Origin: Flavobacterium collinsii
GTDB taxonomy: Bacteria > Bacteroidota > Bacteroidia > Flavobacteriales > Flavobacteriaceae
Length of the DNA stretch: 64,000 nucleotides
Reading direction: 5' to 3'
NCBI RefSeq assembly: GCF_902804485.1
Contig: NZ_CADCST010000054.1
Span: 101,292 to 165,291, forward strand
The translations under genes and the position numbers were made by a program. Positions 29,136-37,640 of the stretch are shown here, in pieces. Under the pieces are notes generated by a model that was not told the origin of the DNA, ran no database searches, and saw nothing but the letters and a program-made list of their open reading frames with translations. Each line of letters opens with the position of its first letter. Positions within the stretch are counted from its first letter, which is position 1.

Positions 29136-32100
29136 TTAATTCTCGACTTTCACGATTGCCATTTTCCCGTTGTATGGCTTAGTTCCTTTTGTCTCTAATG
29201 CTTTTGTAGCTTCTGACAAACCTTCAAATTTCTCATAATAGATGTAATACTTACTTGTAGTTACATTGTAAAAGAAATTAACATCTGTACGTCCGGCTGC
29301 AACTGCTTTAGCCAGGAACTGATCGCGTTTTTCGACACTGCTATGAACAGCAATAATTAAATAATATCCACCATCAGCATTTTTAATATTTTTGATAATC
29401 TGCATATTTGACTGGTCTTCACCAAAATCAAAATCGCTTGCTGTCAAAGGTGTACTGCTTAATTTTGTTGTTTCCTTAATACGTTTAAGAGCGGCAACGT
29501 CCTGCGCATATCGACCCTGATCATTCTCATAAGCCGCACGCTTAATTCTACGTTTTTTCTCGATTTCAGTCTCGGCTTTAATACGTTCCAAATTAGAAAG
29601 TAATGTAGCACTATCCTGTTCCATTTTTAATTGCGCTGCTTTTAACTCATTTATCTTTTCAAGATAAGCTTTGTTTAAAGCATCATTTTTATTCGGGAAT
29701 TTTTTAAGCCTTTCATTGTATAAATTAGTCAACTTGGCAATTTCATCTTTCTGTGCTTTATTCACTTCAGCAAGTTGAGATTTTAAAGCTTCTAGTTGGC
29801 TGTTTTCAGCCGCCACACTTTTAAAAGGTTTTGGCTCTTTATAAATTCCTTTTTCACTTAAATCATTCTCTTCTCTTAAGTCATTTAAGTCTCTTTGTTT
29901 ACTTGCTACTGTAGAGTTAAACTGAGATAATAAATCCTTTTGTATTTTACTCGCACTTTCAATAGACTGAGATAAATTGTCGATTGCTTTTGCGGTATCA
30001 TCTTTTGTAGCTGAAGCTGCTTTTGCTAATGCATCTGCATCGGCTTTCGCTTTGGCATCGGCAACTAATTTTGCTTCAAGTGCTTCTTCTGCTAATCTTA
30101 GCTGTCTTGTTTCTTCCTCCGCTTTTAATTTCTCCGTAGCTTCCGCATCCGCTTTAGCTCTTTGATCTGCCAGTAACTTAGCTTGTGCAGCTTCCATATC
30201 CGCTTTTGCTTTGGCATCAGCAGCTTGTTTTGCCACTAAAGCTTCTGCATCGGCTTTTGCTTTTGCATCGGCAGCTAATTTTGCTTGAAGTGCTATAGCA
30301 TCTGCTTTCGCTTTGGCATCAGCAGCTAGTTTTGCTTGTAACGCTTCTGCATCAGCTTTGGCTTTAGCATCGGCGGCTAATTTTGCCTGAAGAGCTTCTG
30401 CTTCGGCTTTAGCTTTGGCATCTGCGGCTTGTTTTGCTTGTAGGGCTTCTGCATCAGCTTTGGCATTAGCATCAGCAGCTAACTTAGCCTGAAGTGCCTG
30501 AGCGTCGGCTTTTGCTTTAGCGTCAGCAGCTAATTTTGCTTGTAAAGCTTCTGCATCAGCTTTAGCTTTAGCATCGGCAGCTTGTTTTGCCTGAAGTGCT
30601 TCTGCGTCGGCTTTGGCTTTCGCGTCAGCAGCTAACTTTGCCTGTAGCGCTAGAGCATCTGCTTTCGCTTTCGCGTCTGCAGCTTGTTTAGCCTGAAGTG
30701 CTTCTGCGTCAGCTTTAGCTTTAGCATCGGCAGCTTGTTTAGCCAAACGTGCCTCTTCAGCTTCTTGCAATTGTTTCGCTTCTGCGTCAGCTTTTGCTTT
30801 GGCAGTTGCTTCAGCATCAGCTTTTACTCTTGCATCAGCAATTAATTTTGCTTGTAAAGCTTCCATATCGGCTTTCGCTTTAGCATCAGCAACTAATTTT
30901 GCTTGTAAGGCTTCTGCATCAGCTTTGGCTTTGGCATCAGCAGCTAGTTTTGCTTGTAAGGCTTCTGCATCGGCTTTCGCTTTAGCATCAGCAGCTAATT
31001 TTGCTTTTAAGGCTTCTTCATCAGCTTTTGCTTTAGCATCAGCAGCTAATTTTGCTTGTAATGCTTCTGCATCAGCTTTTGCTTTTGCATCAGCAGCTAA
31101 TTTTGCTTGTAAGGCTTCTGCATCAGCTTTTGCTTTTGCATCAGCAGCTAATTTTGCTTGTAAGGCTTCCGCATCAGCTTTAGCTTTGGCATCGGCAGCT
31201 AGTTTTGCTTGTAAGGCTTCTGCATCGGCTTTTGCTTTAGCATCGGCAGCTAGTTTTGCTTGTAAGGCTTCTGCATCAGCTTTAGCTTTGGCATCGGCAG
31301 CAATTCTAGCTTGTCTAGCCTCCTGATCCGCTTTTGCTTTTGCATCAGCAGCTAGTTTCTCTTTTAAAGCAGCTTCTTCGGCAGCTTTTGCTTTGGCATC
31401 AGCGGCCAGTTTCGCTTTATTAGCAGCATCTATACTTGCTTTTGTTTTGGCGGCAGCGGCAGCGGCAGCTTTTGCTTCTGCAGCCAGTCTTGCCTGAAGT
31501 GCATCTGAATCTGCCTTAGCTTTAGCATCTGCAGCTAAAATAGATTGTAGATCTGCAGCTTCTGCTTTCGCTTTGGCATCGGCTTTACGTTTCGCTTCTG
31601 CAGCATCCGCTTTCGCTTTCGCATCAGCAGCTAATTTCAGTTGTAAAGCTTCTGCATCAGCTTTGGCTTTATCAGCAGCTAATTTAGCTTTCGCAGCGGC
31701 TTCAGCGTCGGCTTTAACTTTATCAGCGGCCAATTGCGCCTGTGTTTTTTGTGGTGCCGGTTTATTGGTAGCAGCCGTTTTTGCTTTTGCAGCAGCTTCT
31801 GCATCGGCTTTCGCTTTAGCATCAGCAGCTAATTTCAATTTCATCGCTTCGGCGTCGGCTTTTGCTTTATCAGCAGCCAATTGCGCCTGTGTTTTTTGTG
31901 GTGCCGGTTTATTTGCAGCATCTGTTTTTGCTTTTGCAGCAGCTGCAGCATCTGCTTTCGCTTTAGTATCCGCAGCTAATCTGATTCTCAATGCTTCGGC
32001 ATCAGCTTTTGCTTTATCAGCAGCCAATTGTGCCTGTGTTTTTTGTGGCTCAGGTTTATTAGCAACAGCTGTTTTTGCTTTTGCAGCGGCAGCGGCATCT

Positions 32101-33314
32101 GCTTTCGCTTTCGCGTCGGCAGCTAACTTAATTTTCAATGCTTCGGCATCAGCTTTAGCTTTGGTATCTGCCAGCAATCTTGCTTTTGCAGCGGCTTCGG
32201 CATCGGCTTTTACTTTCTCTGCGGCGGCAAGTCTCACTTTCAGTGCCTCAGCATCTGCTTTCGCTTTAGCTTCGGCAGCTAATTGTGCTTTTGCGGCTCC
32301 GTCTACTCTGGTTACAGGAGCAGTTGTTGGCTTAGCCATTACAGGTTTTGGTTTAGCGGGTTCTATTAGAGCTCCCTCTTCGTCATCACCATAGTAATAG
32401 TTTTTATTTTTAAATTTATAGGCTATAGTAAATTCATGAGAACCACCCATATTGGTGAAATTTCCCATTCCTTTTTCATAATTGTATTCAAATGCAATAC
32501 TAGAAGAAATATTAAATCCAAGACCCGCAGAAATACCGTATAAAGTATTGTATCCGGCTTGTGCCCAAACTCCTTTTGGAATTGCGATCATAGCAAGTCC
32601 TGAGATTACTGTTTTGTCTTTTTTAACCTCCGTTTTTAAAATTCCTGAGAATTTACTTCTGTCAAAAAAACCATAACTATCAATATAACCGGTATACATT
32701 GCATGCAATTCGATTGCTCTTTCCGGATCCTCTTTTACGATTCCGGATCCAAAATTGTAAAGAATCAAATTGTTTACAGATACCCCAAAATCAAGAAAAG
32801 CAGTTCCGTAATTTACTCCGGGATTAATAGTCAATAAAGTATTCGAAGGATAATTTCCTCCTGAGATAGTCGAATCATCAGTAATAATTTTACCAGTGTT
32901 TAAACTGCTTTGGTAAACACCAACGTTCATACCAAAAGTTAAATTACTGTCCTGTTCTAAAACGATGTTATGCGCAAAGTTTCCGATTCCTCCAAAAACA
33001 GTCATTACACCATAATTTTGTTGAAAAAGGCCAAAAGCAAAGGCTTCATTTTCTCTAAAACGACCTGAGTAATTGGCTAAATAGGTGTTTGGCGCATTTT
33101 CAAACTGCACCCATTGTCTTTTATTATAAAAACTGGCATAAGCATTTGTTTCACGAACAAAGCTAAAAGCAGGGTTAATTAAGTATCTGTTAAACTTTAA
33201 AGAATTTCTGATGGGTAACGAAAACGAAACAACTCCACCCTCAGAAGTAGCCTGAGAATAGAGTGTATTTGAAAAACCGTAAAATAAAGTTATGAATAGT
33301 AAAATTTTCTTCAT
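29136..33314 (-). CDS. sprD: SprD-like protein: PorP-like barrel, Ala-rich repeats, SPOR-like end
   Basis: 1392 residues. Signal peptide to about SNTLYSQ. Residues ~25-305 are a PorP/SprF-like barrel (RYLINPAFSFV, RQWVQFENAPNTYL, EFTIAYKFKNK). Residues ~335-1110 are a very long Ala/Lys/Asp/Glu helix region in which a 17-residue unit (AKADAEALQAKLAADAK) recurs, often exactly. Then a charged coiled coil (~1115-1290) and a C-terminal domain (~1305-1392, GGYYLIIAVHSSVEKRDQF) shaped like a SPOR module. I infer an outer-membrane anchor with a long periplasmic rod reaching toward peptidoglycan. It lies between sprC (1 base upstream) and sprB, as sprD does in F. johnsoniae, where its loss impairs spreading. 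The molecular role is not known. Confidence 0.78.
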   Translation of the reverse strand: MKKILLFITLFYGFSNTLYSQATSEGGVVSFSLPIRNSLKFNRYLINPAFSFVRETNAYASFYNKRQWVQFENAPNTYLANYSGRFRENEAFAFGLFQQNYGVMTVFGGIGNFAHNIVLEQDSNLTFGMNVGVYQSSLNTGKIITDDSTISGGNYPSNTLLTINPGVNYGTAFLDFGVSVNNLILYNFGSGIVKEDPERAIELHAMYTGYIDSYGFFDRSKFSGILKTEVKKDKTVISGLAMIAIPKGVWAQAGYNTLYGISAGLGFNISSSIAFEYNYEKGMGNFTNMGGSHEFTIAYKFKNKNYYYGDDEEGALIEPAKPKPVMAKPTTAPVTRVDGAAKAQLAAEAKAKADAEALKVRLAAAEKVKADAEAAAKARLLADTKAKADAEALKIKLAADAKAKADAAAAAKAKTAVANKPEPQKTQAQLAADKAKADAEALRIRLAADTKAKADAAAAAKAKTDAANKPAPQKTQAQLAADKAKADAEAMKLKLAADAKAKADAEAAAKAKTAATNKPAPQKTQAQLAADKVKADAEAAAKAKLAADKAKADAEALQLKLAADAKAKADAAEAKRKADAKAKAEAADLQSILAADAKAKADSDALQARLAAEAKAAAAAAAKTKASIDAANKAKLAADAKAKAAEEAALKEKLAADAKAKADQEARQARIAADAKAKADAEALQAKLAADAKAKADAEALQAKLAADAKAKADAEALQAKLAADAKAKADAEALQAKLAADAKAKADAEALQAKLAADAKAKADEEALKAKLAADAKAKADAEALQAKLAADAKAKADAEALQAKLVADAKAKADMEALQAKLIADARVKADAEATAKAKADAEAKQLQEAEEARLAKQAADAKAKADAEALQAKQAADAKAKADALALQAKLAADAKAKADAEALQAKQAADAKAKADAEALQAKLAADAKAKADAQALQAKLAADANAKADAEALQAKQAADAKAKAEAEALQAKLAADAKAKADAEALQAKLAADAKAKADAIALQAKLAADAKAKADAEALVAKQAADAKAKADMEAAQAKLLADQRAKADAEATEKLKAEEETRQLRLAEEALEAKLVADAKAKADADALAKAASATKDDTAKAIDNLSQSIESASKIQKDLLSQFNSTVASKQRDLNDLREENDLSEKGIYKEPKPFKSVAAENSQLEALKSQLAEVNKAQKDEIAKLTNLYNERLKKFPNKNDALNKAYLEKINELKAAQLKMEQDSATLLSNLERIKAETEIEKKRRIKRAAYENDQGRYAQDVAALKRIKETTKLSSTPLTASDFDFGEDQSNMQIIKNIKNADGGYYLIIAVHSSVEKRDQFLAKAVAAGRTDVNFFYNVTTSKYYIYYEKFEGLSEATKALETKGTKPYNGKMAIVKVEN
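30170..31440 (-). repeat. 51-bp tandem repeat array inside sprD
   Basis: Direct repeats of 51 bases (17 codons, unit AKADAEALQAKLAADAK) in tandem; the most uniform copies lie between about 30890 and 31320, where neighbouring units differ at only a few third positions. The flanks to about 32280 carry more diverged versions. Such an array is prone to copy-number change by slippage or recombination and to assembly collapse. Confidence 0.85.
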
Positions 33315-33315
33315 A

Positions 33316-34755
33316 TTATCTTATTACAGTTATTGATCCTTTTTTTTCACCTGTGTCGGATTGAATGACATAGTAATATACTGGATTAACATTTTTAAAA
33401 TCTTTTATAAAAGAGTTGACTTGCGGGTCATAATTACTTCCTAAACCATCAAACATAATTTCGCCATTAGAGCTTAATATCATTATTTTGGTCTGGGCTG
33501 TTTTATATACCTCAGGAATATTCCAATACGGATTCTGCAGACTAACGACATTAGGAATTACTGTAGCCGGCGCTGTGGGGCCGATAACTTTAAAAGCCAA
33601 TTCTTTGGTAGAAACACATCCCGAAACCTGAGAAACTACTACTTTATAGTTTCCTTTAGCAATAACTATATAAGAGCTCGAAGTAGCATCTTTAATTTCT
33701 GCGTCGTTTAAATACCATTTATAAATTGGACTAGTCGCATCTGTTGTAACAGTTGCAGTTACACTTTCTCCTTCTTCCAATTTAAACTGATCTGCAACAT
33801 CTATACTTGCATTAAAACCACTAGCTTGAAGATTGATACTTCCCGTTGCATTACATCCTCCAAAATCTACCTGAACGGTATAAACTCCGGAATCTTTTGC
33901 ATTTACTGTACGGGTATCACCACCAAAAGCAGCACCATCTTTTTTCCATACATAGTGATTTCCTTTAGAAGCAGTTAAAACCGTACCTTCTGTAGTTGCG
34001 CAAAATGGATTTCCTAAGCTCGAAGTAATCACAACTCCACTACCTGATGCAGAACTTGTAACTGCTACCAAATTTGAACTAATATTAGGCTCTGTACATG
34101 CTCCATATTCGACCAAAGCATAATACTCTCCAGGAGAACTAACAACTAATGTTGTACCACTTTGCCCCGAAATAACAACACCATCTTTAAACCATCTGTA
34201 TTTTAAAACTGGATAATTTAAAGGAGATGATCCTATAACAGCTGGTGTATCGTTGTCTATAGAAAGAGTTAAATTACTTCCTGCGCATATTGTAGCATTG
34301 GTAGCTTTACTGTTAATAGAAAACGTTGACTCATAAACTTTGTAATAAGCTGGAAAAGATGTAACCCCCAAAGAATTTTTAAATCTTGGGCTAACAGCAC
34401 CTGTCGAACTTTTAATTCTTAATCCGTAAGTATCGGATCCTACCAGAGCGACCGGAACAGCAAATTTTATAGTTTGTTGTGTCGGAGAAACGTCAACAGG
34501 ACTTCCCAACAAAGTTGTTGCAATTGGAGAATTTGAACTATCTAAAAGTTCCACTGCAAATGTAGTTCCCACAGGAAAATTTACATAACTGAATGTCGCA
34601 TAAAATTCATTAAATGACTTACCTGCACATAGTTTTTCAAGACCATCAAGAGGCTGTGGAACTATTGTCTGCGCATGGATATTCGGTTTACAAAAGAATA
34701 AAATGCTAAATAATAGAAAAAGATTGGTAAAATTTGGGGTAATTTTTCGAATCAT
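33316..34755 (-). CDS. sprC: SprC-like exported protein with Ig-like domains and degenerate type B end
   Basis: 479 residues, signal peptide to about NIHAQ (residue 29). At least three Ig-like segments are visible, with paired Cys and W or K-DG strands: YRWFKDGVVISGQSGTTL (~187-204), HYVWKKDGAAFGGDTR, and PIYKWYLNDAEIKDAT. The last 80 residues (NPYWNIPEVYK, IMILSSNGEIMFDG, PVYYYVIQSDTGEKKGSI, ITVIR) look like a degenerate version of the gliding-associated type B C-terminal domain, suggesting T9SS export. It overlaps the preceding 138-residue ORF by 4 bases (ATGA) and is followed within 1 base by sprD. The name rests on gene order in F. johnsoniae plus this architecture; the function is unknown. 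Confidence 0.72.
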   Translation of the reverse strand: MIRKITPNFTNLFLLFSILFFCKPNIHAQTIVPQPLDGLEKLCAGKSFNEFYATFSYVNFPVGTTFAVELLDSSNSPIATTLLGSPVDVSPTQQTIKFAVPVALVGSDTYGLRIKSSTGAVSPRFKNSLGVTSFPAYYKVYESTFSINSKATNATICAGSNLTLSIDNDTPAVIGSSPLNYPVLKYRWFKDGVVISGQSGTTLVVSSPGEYYALVEYGACTEPNISSNLVAVTSSASGSGVVITSSLGNPFCATTEGTVLTASKGNHYVWKKDGAAFGGDTRTVNAKDSGVYTVQVDFGGCNATGSINLQASGFNASIDVADQFKLEEGESVTATVTTDATSPIYKWYLNDAEIKDATSSSYIVIAKGNYKVVVSQVSGCVSTKELAFKVIGPTAPATVIPNVVSLQNPYWNIPEVYKTAQTKIMILSSNGEIMFDGLGSNYDPQVNSFIKDFKNVNPVYYYVIQSDTGEKKGSITVIR

Positions 34756-35168
34756 ATAGTGCGTGTTCTTGCTAAATCTATGTCTTCAAAAAATAGGATA
34801 TCAATAAATGTTTCAGAAAAATCGTACTTATAGTTCTCGATAATATCTTTCGCAAGAATTGAAAAAGAACCAGTTAAAAATCGATTTTCTTTATTACACT
34901 CTGAATTCTGATCTTTCACAACAGTTGCCATAGAAAGGCTATCCTTGGGGATGGATAGCCCTGCTAATAACTGATTAGAATTATCTAATTTGCCAGTACT
35001 TAATTGTCCGGCATTTTTTATACTTTGATTCTCACACCCTATCATTTTAGTCGTAGCATCAATAGAAATTGTAGGTCTTTCTATTGTATTTTGAGCATAT
35101 AGACTAAGCAAAATAGGGGAAACCAAAAATATTATATATATAAAATATTTTTTTCTAGATGGAGCCAT
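34752..35168 (-). CDS. Small exported protein of the spr operon, unrecognised
   Basis: 138 residues. A basic N-terminus and a hydrophobic signal (KKYFIYIIFLVSPILLSLYA) are followed by a polar body with two Cys (~45 and ~91) that may bond. No known domain is recognised. The stop overlaps the SprC start in an ATGA junction, so translation of the two is coupled. The codon pattern and signal peptide support a real gene. A small secreted partner or chaperone of SprC is a guess only. Confidence 0.65.
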   Translation of the reverse strand: MAPSRKKYFIYIIFLVSPILLSLYAQNTIERPTISIDATTKMIGCENQSIKNAGQLSTGKLDNSNQLLAGLSIPKDSLSMATVVKDQNSECNKENRFLTGSFSILAKDIIENYKYDFSETFIDILFFEDIDLARTRTI

Positions 35169-35270
35169 TATGTTTTGATCTTTATTTGTCCGGTATTAAG
35201 ACGAATACATAAATTGTGTCTGGGGACTTTATTAATAAAATTTACGCTGAAATAAAAATCGAAATCTATT

Positions 35271-36563
35271 TTATCTGTTGCTGCTAGACGCTGTAATTTT
35301 TCCTAATTGTAATCTGAAATCTGGTTTCTTAGCATTGAAAATATCAATGAAAGTCTCTCTGTTGTTACTTTGAGAATACACATTGAAAAATACGCTATTT
35401 CCATACCAGCTCTCTAGATCTTCATTGTTAGAATTGTACTCTGTAAAGATATTTCCGTTACATAGGTTGAAGTACATTTCTTCAAATTTAATTTTCTTAA
35501 GATTAGCATCATTAATTTCTGTTTTACTATCTAATAAAACAGCAGGATTAAATCCGGATATTACACTACGCTTCATTTCAAGTGAAGCATTTTCAGCCAC
35601 ATACACAGCTTCTTTTACTAAACCAGACTGAATATCAGCTTTAATATTTTCACTGTCATTAAGCATTGTAATGTTAGTTGCAACAACTAAAGTTTGTTTT
35701 TTAGTAAAATCGGTCTCACTTTTCTTTTCGAATGATTTTACTTCCATGCAACGAGATCCGTCTTTATTACTTGATAAATAAGAAGATCTTACTGCTAATG
35801 AGTTGTATAAACGACATTGAGCACCTTGAGTAAACTTGTAATCGTCGTTGATTGATTTGTAAGAAACAAACTTAGTAGCGTTTACATCACCTCCAAAAAA
35901 GGCAAATGAGTCACCACCAGAGTAGCTTACCATAATGTTTTCAAGTATTGTTTTAGATCCAACACCTGCAACTGTTAAACCGTTGAAAGTATCTACTCCT
36001 TTTACTTTTTTACCTGCAAATTCGATTCTAACAAATCTCAAAATTCCTGAATTTGCAGCGGCATTATCACCACCATAAGTTGTCAAAGTAGGATCAAGAT
36101 CTAAATTGTAAGAACTAACATTTCCAAATTTATTGATTGGAGCATCACCAAGAATTACAATTCCACCCCAGTCTCCAGCTTTTTTCTGGCTGCGGTTTGA
36201 AGTAAATACAATTGGGTCAGTTTCTAGACCATCGGCAACAAGTTGAGCACCTTTTGTAACTACCAGTGTTCCTTTTGTCTCAAAATCACCAATAATTAAA
36301 GTTCCTGGTTCGATTGTTAGAACAGCATTGTTAGTAACATAAACATTGCCTTGTAGTACATAAATATTCCTCTTCAGCAATTTAGTATTAACAGAAATAT
36401 TTCCTGCTAAAATTTGGTTTGCTTCTCCATACTCTACTTTGTTAGGCTTAAATTCGGTCCAGTTGTTCAACCAATTGTTGTAGCCCATAATTCCTTTCTC
36501 TTGTTGAGCACTCATACTGGTAACTGTCAAAAGAACGCAAATCATTTGAGTAATTTTTTTCAT
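35271..36563 (-). CDS. Exported right-handed beta-helix-like protein at the head of the spr operon
   Basis: 430 residues with a clear signal peptide (MKKITQMICVLLTVTSMSAQ). The body has successive short beta rungs typical of parallel beta-helix proteins: GNVYVTNNAVLTIEPGTLII, GTLVVTKGAQLVADG, PIVFTSN, WGGIVILGDAPINKFG, GILRFVRIEFAGKKVKG, then ILENIMVSYSGGDSFAFFGG. There is no catalytic signature of pectin lyases and no obvious T9SS C-terminal domain, so it may be periplasmic or surface-held by partners. It is followed by the small exported protein and SprC with short gaps. A terminator-like hairpin (36613-36668) lies upstream, so transcription of the spr operon may begin just before it. Function unknown. 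Confidence 0.75.
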   Translation of the reverse strand: MKKITQMICVLLTVTSMSAQQEKGIMGYNNWLNNWTEFKPNKVEYGEANQILAGNISVNTKLLKRNIYVLQGNVYVTNNAVLTIEPGTLIIGDFETKGTLVVTKGAQLVADGLETDPIVFTSNRSQKKAGDWGGIVILGDAPINKFGNVSSYNLDLDPTLTTYGGDNAAANSGILRFVRIEFAGKKVKGVDTFNGLTVAGVGSKTILENIMVSYSGGDSFAFFGGDVNATKFVSYKSINDDYKFTQGAQCRLYNSLAVRSSYLSSNKDGSRCMEVKSFEKKSETDFTKKQTLVVATNITMLNDSENIKADIQSGLVKEAVYVAENASLEMKRSVISGFNPAVLLDSKTEINDANLKKIKFEEMYFNLCNGNIFTEYNSNNEDLESWYGNSVFFNVYSQSNNRETFIDIFNAKKPDFRLQLGKITASSSNR

Positions 36564-36612
36564 GATAAGGGGGTATTAGGGTTAATAATAAATTTGGGTA
36601 TGCGTAAATGAA

Positions 36613-36668
36613 AAAACTCATCTCGAGTTTTCTGATTATAGTCAGAACCTTTCGAGAGAGTTGTTTTT
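36613..36668. terminator. Nested hairpin with T-tracts on both sides
   Basis: AACT-C...TCTCGA (from 36615) pairs with TCGAGA...AGTT (to 36662), enclosing a second hairpin TTCTGA-TTATAG-TCAGAA. T-runs follow on the plus strand (TTTTTTT from 36664) and on the minus strand (complement of 36611-36616). It separates the 150-residue gene from the spr operon. Confidence 0.5.
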
Positions 36669-36751
36669 TTATCTCTTTTTTTTAAATGTTGACATAAATT
36701 GAACTCATCTACGTAAACACTCTCAAAAAAGTTTTAAAAAATAATATTTTA

Positions 36752-37204
36752 TTACATATCGTTCAATTCGTTGAACTCGTGTAAAGATTTCAATGTGCTT
36801 TCGTAGAATAAAATCGCTGCCACTAAGTTTCCTTTATCAGAATACGGCATCATTTTTCTTTGAAATTCTACTGTTGTATCTAAAAATGTTGTAGTACCTA
36901 TGGCCTGACCATCTAATACTTTTTTGTGTTCGTTGTCATCCGGAATACCTAAGTCTGCCATTGTAACTCCCGGTTTTGTAACCAAAGCAATGTAAGGAAG
37001 AGTTTTTACTAAAACTTTAATACGCTCGATGTATAGTTCCAAAAGTTCTCCTTTCTGCATACCACTCAATTCTTTTTGATCATGGTATTTGCGAATAATC
37101 GCAGTTGTACTTATTATACTTCTCGGAGCATTTTTAGCTTGGGCCGAAATGGCACCAGTTGTCATAAAAAAAAGTGTACTTAATAAAATAATTTTCCCTT
37201 TCAT
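36752..37204 (-). CDS. Conserved-looking small exported protein upstream of the spr operon
   Basis: 150 residues with a signal peptide (MKGKIILLSTLFFMTTGAISAQA). The mature part is mostly helical (ELLELYIERIKVLVKTLPYI, QRKMMPYSDKGNLVAAILFY) without Cys or known motifs. It has its own good promoter (37239-37268) and is separated from the beta-helix gene by a hairpin. Its position suggests a link to gliding or to the spr products, but I do not recognise a family. Confidence 0.7.
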   Translation of the reverse strand: MKGKIILLSTLFFMTTGAISAQAKNAPRSIISTTAIIRKYHDQKELSGMQKGELLELYIERIKVLVKTLPYIALVTKPGVTMADLGIPDDNEHKKVLDGQAIGTTTFLDTTVEFQRKMMPYSDKGNLVAAILFYESTLKSLHEFNELNDM

Positions 37205-37238
37205 AGCTTCTTAGTTTATAATTGGTTGTTCATAAAAA

Positions 37239-37268
37239 CAAAAATATAGAAATTAACTTAAACTGCAA
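37239..37268 (-). promoter_or_regulatory. Promoter upstream of the spr region
   Basis: On the minus strand: TTG (complement of 37266-37268), 19 bases, TATTTTTG (complement of 37239-37246), a full Bacteroidota consensus. It predicts a leader of about 31 bases before the ATG at 37204. The rest of the 37205-37640 spacer is AT-rich with short runs (ttcgtttatcgtttatcgcg) and no ORF. Confidence 0.65.
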
Positions 37269-37608
37269 CTTTATTGATTTCTTTTTTCAAAAAAAAAGCT
37301 TAAAAAAAGCTTAAAAACCAGCCTTATGTCGAGAAAATGTGCGTTTTAACGGAGTTTTTGTTAAAATTAACCCAATCACATCAGGTAAGATATTAGCTAT
37401 AAAAAACAAAGGTACCGCATAATTAATAATCAAAAAAAGCTTTCGTTTATCGTTTATCGCGAAAAACTATTAACAAAAAACCCTTAATATCTCCACATAT
37501 TGACCTGTTTATTAACAAAAGTTAATCAACAAACCGCAAAAAACAGAGCTGAAATCTTCATGAAAGTCAAAAATGCAACTGGATTAATAAACTTTTGAGC
37601 TAAAATTT

Positions 37609-37636
37609 TTGACTATATCATTTTCTTCTATCTTTG
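37609..37636 (+). promoter_or_regulatory. holB promoter (nearly leaderless)
   Basis: TTG (37609-37611), 17 bases, TATCTTTG (37629-37636). The -7 box ends only four bases before the ATG at 37641, so the predicted transcription start falls on or next to the start codon. Confidence 0.65.
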
Positions 37637-37640
37637 CTTC

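Noticed and set aside
30799..32394. Long plus-strand Ala/Ser-rich open frames (175 and 273 codons) opposite sprD
   Set aside because: They are the antisense of the GCN-rich repeat array; the composition follows from the repeat, and there is no promoter or known domain.
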